A DNA stretch of 31,279 nucleotides from SCUN01 sp964343975 (lineage in GTDB: Bacteria > Acidobacteriota > Vicinamibacteria > Vicinamibacterales > SCN-69-37). The DNA is taken from positions 1 through 31,279 of the forward strand of contig CAYFLU010000015.1 in assembly GCA_964343975.1 (NCBI GenBank). The letters run 5' to 3'. Shown piece after piece: positions 24,873-31,279 of this stretch. The notes beneath the pieces were generated by a model that searched no databases, was not told where the DNA came from, and saw only the letters and a list, made by a program, of their open reading frames with translations. Positions within the stretch are counted from its first letter, which is position 1. Each line of letters opens with the position of its first letter. The position numbers and the translations under genes were made by a program.

Positions 24873-26771
24873 ATGACTTCCGTTCACCGTTGGACGATCT
24901 CGAAACGCCTGCTCCTCATCAGCGGCGTGTTCACGCTGCCCGTCATGATCATGCTCGGCATGATCGTGCGGACCATGCTCGCCAATAGCGGCTTCACCGG
25001 CCTCGAAGTGGCCGGCACCGCCTACGAAGCGCCGCTGGTCAGCGCGCTCGCCCATGTGGCGGATCACGAGCGTTCCGTGGCGCGTGGCGACACGGCGGGC
25101 GCCTCGGCGGCCGCTGCGGCCGTCGACGCCGACTTCGCCGCGCTCGCCGACCAGCAGCGGACCTCGGGCGAAGCCCTGCAGGTCACGGCGCCGGGCCTGG
25201 CCGCGCGCAAGCGCCACCACGTCGCGCCCGACACCATCCGCAGCGAATGGGATGCCTTGAAGCGCGGCGGCAACGAGGCGGCCTACACGCATCTGCGCGG
25301 CGACCTGCGCACACTCATCGCGCACATCGGCGACACGTCGAACCTCATCCTCGATCCGGACCTCGACAGCTACTACACGATGGACATGACGCTCATCGCC
25401 GGTCCGCAGACGATCGACCGGCTGGCCTCGATCGAGGCGTTCGCGTGGCAGCACCGTCGCGGCGACCTGTCGGCCAATGACCGCACCGCGCTCGGCGTCC
25501 TGGCCGCCTCGCTCGACGAAAATGATCGCGGCCGGATCAAGACCAGTCTCGAGACCGCGCTCCATGAGGACGCGAACTTCAACGGCCCGAGCGACACGCT
25601 CGCCGCGGGTCTCGGTGCGCCGATGCAGGCGTACGACGCGGCCGCCACGGCCTCGATCGACACGGCGCGCCGGGCTTCGACGGACACGCATGCCGACCTC
25701 GACGCCGTCGCCACGGCCGCGCATGACGCGCGGATGAAGGCGTCGGCCCTGTGGACGTCAGGCGCGCGCGAGCTCACGTCACTGCTCACGCATCGCATGG
25801 ACGTGCAACGCATGGAACAGCTGCGCCCGCTCGTGATCAGCCTCGTGGCCTGGCTCGTGGCCTGGCTCGTGGCCATGGGCGCGGCGTGGTATCCGAGCCG
25901 CTCGATCTCCCTGCCGCTCGAACACACGAGCGAGGTGATCGGCCGCGGCGCCGTGGAAGTGGCCGCGGCGGCGGCGCAGCTCGCCTCGTCGGCGTCCTCG
26001 CTGTCGCAGGGCGCCACCGAACAGGCGGCTGCGCTCGAACAGACGTCGGCCGCGATCGAAGAAGTCGGATCGATGACGCGACAGAACGCGGAGAACTCGC
26101 ACAGCACCGCCGCGCTCGCGATGGAAGCGGAGCGTCACGCCGACGCGTCGAATGCCGCGTTGACCCGCATGCTCGAATCGATGCGCGCGATCTCGGACTC
26201 CAGCCAGCAGATGGCGAAGATCATCAAGACGATCGACGAGATCGCGTTCCAGACCAACATCCTCGCGCTCAACGCCGCCGTCGAAGCGGCGCGCGCGGGT
26301 GAAGCGGGCATGGGCTTCGCGGTGGTCGCCGACGAAGTACGCAATCTGGCGCAGCGCTCCGCGCAGGCCGCGCGGCAGACCTCGGAGATCATCGAGACGT
26401 CGCTCACGACCGTGTCGAGCGGCTCGGCCAACATCGACCATCTGGGCCGCACGATCACGGACATCACGACCTCGGTCCGCAAGGTGCGCACGTTGGCCGA
26501 GGACGTGAGCCAGGCCACCCATCAGCAGACGCAGGGCCTCGACCAGGTCGCGCAGGCCATCGCACAGATGGAGAAGGTGACGCAGGGCACCGCCGCGGCC
26601 GCCGAACAGTCGGCGGCCGCCAGCGAGGAACTGAGCGCGCAAGCCGAGACGACTCAAGAGGCTGTCGCGGATCTGGCGCGCATGGTGCACGGCCACGAGC
26701 CGGCGCACACCGCCGCGCCGGCGGTCGAGCCGGGCCAAGCCGCCGCCTTCGGACATCGCCGGGCCGCCTGA
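24873..26771 (+). CDS. Methyl-accepting chemotaxis protein
   Basis: This encodes 632 residues. TM1 is at about 11-34. A long all-helical extracytoplasmic region (35-310) includes LILDPDLDSYYTMD (158-171), a segment I recognise from other bacterial receptors with helical sensor domains. TM2 (about 316-340) contains a 4-residue repeat LVAW-LVAW-LVA. After a short linker the MCP signalling domain follows, with 'SLSQGATEQAAALEQTSAAIEEV' (methylation helix) and the hairpin tip IDEIAFQTNILALNAAVEA...GMGFAVVADEVRNLAQRSA at about 449-500. The tail is A/P-rich and lacks a clear CheR-binding pentapeptide. ATG 24873 has GAGG about 8-10 bases upstream. The ligand is unknown. No che genes are in the window. 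A strong hairpin follows the stop. Confidence 0.93.
   Translation: MTSVHRWTISKRLLLISGVFTLPVMIMLGMIVRTMLANSGFTGLEVAGTAYEAPLVSALAHVADHERSVARGDTAGASAAAAAVDADFAALADQQRTSGEALQVTAPGLAARKRHHVAPDTIRSEWDALKRGGNEAAYTHLRGDLRTLIAHIGDTSNLILDPDLDSYYTMDMTLIAGPQTIDRLASIEAFAWQHRRGDLSANDRTALGVLAASLDENDRGRIKTSLETALHEDANFNGPSDTLAAGLGAPMQAYDAAATASIDTARRASTDTHADLDAVATAAHDARMKASALWTSGARELTSLLTHRMDVQRMEQLRPLVISLVAWLVAWLVAMGAAWYPSRSISLPLEHTSEVIGRGAVEVAAAAAQLASSASSLSQGATEQAAALEQTSAAIEEVGSMTRQNAENSHSTAALAMEAERHADASNAALTRMLESMRAISDSSQQMAKIIKTIDEIAFQTNILALNAAVEAARAGEAGMGFAVVADEVRNLAQRSAQAARQTSEIIETSLTTVSSGSANIDHLGRTITDITTSVRKVRTLAEDVSQATHQQTQGLDQVAQAIAQMEKVTQGTAAAAEQSAAASEELSAQAETTQEAVADLARMVHGHEPAHTAAPAVEPGQAAAFGHRRAA
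25842..25874 (+). repeat. 12-bp tandem repeat inside the TM2 codons of the chemoreceptor
   Basis: CTCGTGGCCTGG occurs at 25842-25853 and 25854-25865, followed by a partial third copy CTCGTGGCC (25866-25874). It stays in frame and encodes LVAW, LVAW, LVA from residue 324. Confidence 0.9.
26214..26275. repeat. Right copy of the 62-bp inverted repeat in the chemoreceptor genes
   Basis: This matches the reverse complement of 22795-22856 with one mismatch (a C/G difference in the codon after the FQT segment). See the left copy for context. Confidence 0.9.
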
Positions 26772-26791
26772 GCGGCCCGCATACGCACACG

Positions 26792-26828
26792 CATCGGCGT
26801 CAGGGCCACCTCGGCCCTGACGCCGATG
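26792..26828 (+). terminator. Strong 16-bp hairpin after the chemoreceptor gene
   Basis: 26792-26807 pairs perfectly with 26813-26828 over a 5-base loop (ACCTC). It starts 21 bases after the stop at 26771. No T-run follows, but the stem is long and GC-rich. It directly precedes the TATGAT box of the next gene, separating the two transcription units. Confidence 0.65.
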
Positions 26829-26831
26829 GGC

Positions 26832-26837
26832 TATGAT
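26832..26837 (+). promoter_or_regulatory. -10 box of the VWFA-related gene
   Basis: TATGAT (5 of 6 to TATAAT) starts four bases after the hairpin arm. The predicted transcript would start near 26844 and carry GGAGAAG (26848-26854) before ATG 26859. No recognisable -35 is seen, since that place is occupied by the hairpin. Confidence 0.5.
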
Positions 26838-26858
26838 CGGCCCATTCGGAGAAGATCC

Positions 26859-28139
26859 ATGCGAATGCGTCGACATCCCGCGTCCCGCGCGGCGCTGCTG
26901 CTGTTGGCAGCCGCCGTCGTCCCGCTCACGGCCGGCCAGTCCACCGGCGCACAACAGCCGATGTTCCGCTCGTCGACCAACCTCGTCGAGGTCGACGTGA
27001 CGGCGCTCGACCGGCAGGGCCGCTTCGTCCCGGGTCTCCTGCCGGAAGACCTGCAGCTCTTCGAAGACGGCAAGCCGCAGAAGATCCAGCAGTTCTACAT
27101 GGTCGCCCACGATCCCTCGAAGACGATCGTCGACTACACGGCGACACGGTCGGAAGCCGAGGAGCGTGCGCGCCGGTTCTTCGTGTTCATGTTCGATGAC
27201 GGTTTGTCCGTCGATGCACTGATGCGCGCGAAAACCGGTGCCGAGGATTTCATCCGTCATCAGATGCTCCCGGGCGACATGGCCGGCGTCTTCGCCAACG
27301 GCCAGATGAACAAGAGCCGCATGACCGACGACAAGGTCGAGTTGCTGGCGGCCATTCGGAATGCCACGCCCAACATCGACAATCGCGCCTCGCTCCTCGC
27401 GCCGTTTCGCGAGTTTCCCCGCGTGCCGAGCGAAGTCGATGCGATGCGAATCACGGAAGGGGCGCTCGAGCTGCTCGAGCAGATCGGCACCAAGGCCTGC
27501 CGCGACGACCCGTTCCAGTGCCAGTTGCAGGGCGGCGAGAAGCAGCTCGAGAACCTGATCCAGCAGAAGTCGCGGCTCTACATCCGGTCGGCGCGCGCCC
27601 TGACGGACACGACGATCCAGAACCTGCAGTACGTGCAAGGCAACCTGTCGCGACTGCTCGGGCGCAAGACGCTCGTCCTGCTCACCGAAGGGATCTTCTC
27701 GGAGGAATCACGATCGCGGCTCGAGGAACTCGCGGCGCAGGCCGCACGGGGTGGGACGACGATCTACACGATCGACGGGCGCGGTCTCATCAACGCGATC
27801 AGCGCCAATCCGGATGTGACGTCGGCCGCCACATCGCGATCCATGTCGTTCGACACGGGCGACGATGCGCTGGCGATTCTCACGGCCGGCACGGGCGGCA
27901 TGATGCTGCACGGCATCGACGACATCGGCCGCGCGATCGGCATAGTCGCCTACGACACAAGCAGCTACTACGTGATCGGCTATCAGCCCGACAACGCCAC
28001 GATGGACGGCAAGTTCCGACGGATTGACGTCAAGACGAAGGCGCCGGGCCTGAACCTGCGGGCGCGCAAGGGCTACGCGGCCGTGACGCTGCCGCCGCAG
28101 GAGTTCGTGCGGCGTGCGCTCGGCTTCTTCCGGCACTGA
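26859..28139 (+). CDS. Secreted VWFA-related protein of the acidobacterial type
   Basis: This encodes 426 residues from ATG 26859, supported by GGAGA upstream and by a signal peptide (R-rich start, hydrophobic 11-25, AGQSTGAQQ). After it comes FRSSTNLVEVDVTALDRQG...LLPEDLQLFEDGKPQKIQQF (36-79), the N-terminal beta domain characteristic of the 'VWFA-related Acidobacterial domain' family (TIGR03436). Residues ~107-380 form the VWA fold: FVFMFDD starts it, and the metal site reads D113-x-G-x-S117 instead of DxSxS, so metal binding is doubtful. Later strands include 'KTLVLLTEGIF' and 'TIYTIDGRGL'. The C-terminus 'YVIGYQPDN...FRRIDVKTKAPGLNLRARKGY' is the family's standard end. Its role is unknown; an extracytoplasmic protein-protein interaction module is likely. 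A shared hairpin separates it from the convergent receptor gene. Confidence 0.93.
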   Translation: MRMRRHPASRAALLLLAAAVVPLTAGQSTGAQQPMFRSSTNLVEVDVTALDRQGRFVPGLLPEDLQLFEDGKPQKIQQFYMVAHDPSKTIVDYTATRSEAEERARRFFVFMFDDGLSVDALMRAKTGAEDFIRHQMLPGDMAGVFANGQMNKSRMTDDKVELLAAIRNATPNIDNRASLLAPFREFPRVPSEVDAMRITEGALELLEQIGTKACRDDPFQCQLQGGEKQLENLIQQKSRLYIRSARALTDTTIQNLQYVQGNLSRLLGRKTLVLLTEGIFSEESRSRLEELAAQAARGGTTIYTIDGRGLINAISANPDVTSAATSRSMSFDTGDDALAILTAGTGGMMLHGIDDIGRAIGIVAYDTSSYYVIGYQPDNATMDGKFRRIDVKTKAPGLNLRARKGYAAVTLPPQEFVRRALGFFRH

Positions 28140-28192
28140 GGGCGGGCCGCGCAGACATCGCGAGCGCCGGTCGCGCTCACCCCGCAAAAGAC

Positions 28193-28223
28193 AACGGCCC
28201 GGGAGCGATGCTCCCGGGCCGTT
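28193..28223. terminator. Bidirectional hairpin terminator between convergent genes
   Basis: A perfect 14-bp stem (28193-28206 with 28210-28223) with a 3-base loop is centred in the 107-base gap between the VWFA-related stop and the receptor stop. On the minus strand it is followed by TGTCTTTTGC, giving a short T-run in the receptor's direction. Confidence 0.7.
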
Positions 28224-28246
28224 CGTGTCTTCGACTTCCGGTCGAA

Positions 28247-31200
28247 CTAGAAGTTGATCTGCGCGCCGATGCGGAACACGCGCGGCGGCACAATCGTCGT
28301 CGGCGACGTGAACAGCGACGAGCTGCGGTTGTTGCTCGAGTACGCCGTGATCGTGTTCGTGTTGAACACGTTGAACGCATCGAACATCAGCTTCACGCGG
28401 TTCTTGCCGCCGCGGAAGTTGAACACCTTCTGCGCGCTCAGGTCGAGCAGTTCCGTCGACTTGAAGCGCGTGGTGCCGTTGTCCTCGAAAGACAGCGTGC
28501 CGTAGCTGATCGTCGACGCCGCGCCGGTCGAGGTGACACCACCGTAGACCGAGCCCGGGCCATTGATCGAGAGGATGCGCGTCGCACCGTCGTTCCAGTT
28601 GAAGTTCGCCGCCAGCATGATGTCGAGCGGGAGCTGGTAGGCCGCGCTGGCCTTCACCACGTACCGCGCGATCGTGCTCTTGCCGTCCGAGAACTGGACA
28701 CCCGTCGGGTTCGTGTAGGCGTAATCCGGCAGATAGCCCGGGTTCGTCTGCAGCGTCACACCGACGTTCGCCTGCCACTTGTTCGAGAAGCGCTTGGTCA
28801 GCGTGAGGTCGAGACCCTGATACACCTGGTAGGACGTCGCCGTCATCGTGATCGACGCGAGACCCGACGGACGCACACAGCCCGTGCAGGTGATGTAGTA
28901 CGGCGCCGACAGGCCCGTCACCGGGTCCGTGTAGGTCTGCACCGTCGGGTTGTACAGCGAGGCCAGGTTGTTGCCCGAGCCCGGCTGGTAGCCGACCGAG
29001 AAGGCCGCCGTGCCGCGATCGTACTTGCGGTAGATGTAGTCCGCACCCACCGCGAGGTTCGCGATCAGTTCGTGCTGCACACCCGCCACGACTTCACGCG
29101 TGCGGCCGATCTTGGCCGACGGATCCACCGTGTTGCCGGCCGCCGAGAGGACGCCCGTCGCGAGGTTGAAGCGCGTCGAGCTCGGCGTCGGCGTGCCGAC
29201 CAGTTCGTTCGCCTGCACGAAGCCGTCCTTGTTGGCGTCCGTCCAGCACGACGCACCGGCCGTGGTGCTGCACGCACCGCTCGCCTGGTTCGCGCCCCAC
29301 TGCAGGTACGCGCCCGCCAGACCGCTCAGCGAGTTGGCCAGCGTGATGCGCGTCGCGTAGTAGTACGCGCCGCTCACGTGCACCGACGTCTTGCCGTTGC
29401 CGAACAGGTCGTAGGTCAACGACACGCGCGGCGACCAGTTCTGGAACGACTGGATCTCCTTGCCGGTCGTCGGGTCAACACGGGTCTCCGACTCGCACTG
29501 CGACGGGAGCAGGTCCGGACGAAGCGGATTCGCCGGCACGCAGCCGCCGAGGTACTTCGAGGTCTGCCAGTCGTAGCGGATGCCGCCGTTGATGCGCAGC
29601 TTGCCGCGGCTGTACGAGTCCTGGATGTAGCCGTTGTACGTCTGCCAATCGTTGTTGATCAGGAAGTCGCGGTAGAGATACGCAACGTACGGAACGACGC
29701 CCGTGGCCGAGCCGACCGCCGCGTAGCCGCTGCCGCAGTTGGCCTGCACGTTGCCCACGCACTGCACGATCGGACGCGCGCCACCCGAGTAGTGGGTGTA
29801 CGTCTGCACCGGGTTCTTGCGCCAGCCCACGCCGAACTTCAACGAGTGGTCGCCGCCGAGCACGTTGGTCAGGAAGTACGTGCCATCGGTCTTCACTTCC
29901 CACGACGGACGCACCGTGTCATACGAGCCGGAGCTGCCGCCCGCGGTCGTCGCCGAGCCGAGCGAACGGCTCACGATACCGGTGGTGCGGTTGTAGAGCG
30001 GCTGGATGTTGAACAGGCAGGTCGGATCCGTGTTCACGAACGACGTCGGCGACGCGTTGTAACGCGACTGCGCGCAGTTGCCCTGCGGCGGCACGTCCTG
30101 GTAGTCGAGGAAGAAGCCGCCGTGGACGTAGGTGTACATCGTGTTGAACACGAGCTTGTCCGACGCGATCAGGGTGTGTGTGACCGAGTGGGTCGGGGAC
30201 GCGAGACCCCAGTAGCCCACGCCCTTCGGCTTGTCGGACGTCTGCTGCGTCGTCGCCTCAACGGTCGTCGACGCCGAGGCACCGCGACGGTTGCGGTACT
30301 TGCTGTCCGACTGGAAGAGGTACTGGAACTTGTTCGAGGAGTTCAGCTGGTAGTTGAACTTCCACTGCAGGTCCTTGATGACCGTCTTGTCGTTCTGCAA
30401 GCAGTCCTGCACCGCGTTGAGCTGGTCGAACGTGACGAGGCCCGACAGCGTGCCGGCCTTCTGCGCGTCGACAAGCTGCTGACACAGGCCACCCTTCGTG
30501 GCGTCGAAGAAGTTCAACACGCCGACGTTGATGTCCTGCTTGTCGCCGGCGATCCAGAACCAGAGGCGGTTCTTGACGATCGGACCGCCCACTTCACCCG
30601 AGATGTTGTAGATCTTCTGGAGCGGGTTGCCCGAGAGGAAGCCGTTGCTGCCCGCGTTGAAGAGCTCACGCGTGACGTTCTGGCTCTGCATCTTGTCGTT
30701 TTCGAACGTGCCGACCGCCGAGCCCTTGAACACGTTCGAGCCCGACTTGGTCACGAGGTTGATCGACAGGCCCGACGACTGCACCGAGACGTCGCCGCCG
30801 CCGTTGACCACCTGGATCTGTTCGAACGAGTCGAAGTTGAAGTACGACGGCGAGGAGTTCGACGACAGGTCCGTGATCGACCCGCCTTCGAGGTTCCACT
30901 GCACGTTCGCCGAGGTGCCGCGCGAGTTCAGCGTGAGCTGCTGGCCCGAGGCCGAGCCGCCGACGTTGATGCCGCCCGAGAGCTGCACGCCGGGCGTCAT
31001 GGCAATGACCTGCCACGGGTCACGCGCCGTCGGGATGTTCTCGAGGATGTCCTTCGTGAAGGTGCCGCCCGTGGTGGTCTTCTTGGTGTCGACCACCGGG
31101 GGAGCGGCCGAGACGGTGACTTCTTCCGTCTTGTTGCCGACCTCGAGTTTCTGGTCGACCGGCGCCTGGAAGCCCGACGTGATCACGATGTTCGGACGGA

Positions 31201-31279
31201 CGGCCTTCTTGAAGCCCTCGAGTTCGAACGCCACGCTGTACGTGCCGATCGGCACGTTCGGGAACTGGTAGGTTCCCGT
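28247..31279 (-). CDS. Oar-like TonB-dependent receptor (5' end outside the window)
   Basis: About 1010 residues are visible and the frame is open at the right edge, so the signal peptide and the start of the carboxypeptidase-regulatory-like domain lie outside. The visible part starts TGTYQFPNVPIGTYSVAF, the end of that domain. A plug follows with 'TKKTTTGGTFTKDILENIPTARDPWQVIAMTPGV', 'SRGTSANVQWNLEGG' and 'FDSFEQIQVVNGGGDVSVQSSGLSINLVTKSGSN'. The rest is a very large barrel ending in VFRIGAQINF with a terminal Phe. This is the layout of acidobacterial Oar-like receptors, which take up or secrete unidentified large substrates through the outer membrane with TonB energy. Paired Cys residues in the loops (for example around C-S-T-T-A-G-A-S-C) suggest disulfides. 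The convergent hairpin at 28193-28223 ends its transcript. Confidence 0.95.
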   Translation of the reverse strand, partial: TGTYQFPNVPIGTYSVAFELEGFKKAVRPNIVITSGFQAPVDQKLEVGNKTEEVTVSAAPPVVDTKKTTTGGTFTKDILENIPTARDPWQVIAMTPGVQLSGGINVGGSASGQQLTLNSRGTSANVQWNLEGGSITDLSSNSSPSYFNFDSFEQIQVVNGGGDVSVQSSGLSINLVTKSGSNVFKGSAVGTFENDKMQSQNVTRELFNAGSNGFLSGNPLQKIYNISGEVGGPIVKNRLWFWIAGDKQDINVGVLNFFDATKGGLCQQLVDAQKAGTLSGLVTFDQLNAVQDCLQNDKTVIKDLQWKFNYQLNSSNKFQYLFQSDSKYRNRRGASASTTVEATTQQTSDKPKGVGYWGLASPTHSVTHTLIASDKLVFNTMYTYVHGGFFLDYQDVPPQGNCAQSRYNASPTSFVNTDPTCLFNIQPLYNRTTGIVSRSLGSATTAGGSSGSYDTVRPSWEVKTDGTYFLTNVLGGDHSLKFGVGWRKNPVQTYTHYSGGARPIVQCVGNVQANCGSGYAAVGSATGVVPYVAYLYRDFLINNDWQTYNGYIQDSYSRGKLRINGGIRYDWQTSKYLGGCVPANPLRPDLLPSQCESETRVDPTTGKEIQSFQNWSPRVSLTYDLFGNGKTSVHVSGAYYYATRITLANSLSGLAGAYLQWGANQASGACSTTAGASCWTDANKDGFVQANELVGTPTPSSTRFNLATGVLSAAGNTVDPSAKIGRTREVVAGVQHELIANLAVGADYIYRKYDRGTAAFSVGYQPGSGNNLASLYNPTVQTYTDPVTGLSAPYYITCTGCVRPSGLASITMTATSYQVYQGLDLTLTKRFSNKWQANVGVTLQTNPGYLPDYAYTNPTGVQFSDGKSTIARYVVKASAAYQLPLDIMLAANFNWNDGATRILSINGPGSVYGGVTSTGAASTISYGTLSFEDNGTTRFKSTELLDLSAQKVFNFRGGKNRVKLMFDAFNVFNTNTITAYSSNNRSSSLFTSPTTIVPPRVFRIGAQINF

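Noticed and set aside
25779..27638. 619-codon minus-strand open frame across the MCP and VWFA-related genes
   Set aside because: It crosses two genes and their intergenic hairpin. Its apparent order is the reverse reading of the MCP repeats.

Overview
The window looks like chromosomal DNA of an Acidobacteriota member, probably a Vicinamibacteria-like lineage. The clues are high GC (judged by eye), a VWFA-related protein of the type common in acidobacteria, an Oar-type TonB-dependent receptor, several secreted proteins with A/P/G-rich linkers, and mostly short operons. I see no rRNA, tRNA, CRISPR array, phage or insertion sequence. This is accessory/housekeeping chromosome rather than an island.

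Layout. (1) 1-1933 (+): the 3' end of an NrfD/PsrC-like membrane anchor overlaps a DUF2339-like polytopic membrane protein. (2) 1959-5795 (-): SDR oxidoreductase, radical SAM protein with an N-terminal SPASM-like domain, and ICMT-like methyltransferase form a tight operon. A secreted creatininase-family protein lies downstream with its own promoter and ribosome site. (3) 5819-8227 (+): Tat-exported GH29 alpha-L-fucosidase overlaps by one base a frameshifted DFR-type epimerase/reductase. (4) 8228-8332: an 8-bp degenerate repeat array between convergent genes. (5) 8333-13809 (-): secreted DUF4440-like protein, hybrid sensor kinase, then the operon AHSA1/SRPBCC - MazG-like pyrophosphohydrolase - secreted PLC/GDPD-like phosphodiesterase. 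(6) 13957-18350 (+): MATE exporter, TMTC-like GT-C/TPR membrane protein, outer-membrane barrel-like protein. (7) 18347-23900 (-): haem c chemoreceptor, YchF ATPase and a secreted beta-propeller protein. (8) 23896-28139 (+): headless porin, second chemoreceptor, VWFA-related protein. (9) 28247-31279 (-): TonB-dependent receptor running off the right edge.

Three points stand out. First, seven start codons lie 6-8 nt after a TANNNT box and mostly lack a Shine-Dalgarno, which suggests leaderless transcription is common here. Second, the SDR/radical SAM/ICMT operon encodes a radical SAM enzyme with permuted domain order and a non-canonical CX3CX4C cysteine motif, so it is the best candidate for an undescribed modification pathway. 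Third, homology to a bbp2-type porin begins at the very base where a haem-binding chemoreceptor begins on the other strand. That is a sharp rearrangement (or assembly) junction, flanked by two chemoreceptor genes that carry a 62-bp near-perfect inverted repeat.

Two probable frameshifts (near 7759-7762 and 11760-11763) and this junction could be real decay or assembly/sequencing error. The sequence alone cannot decide.
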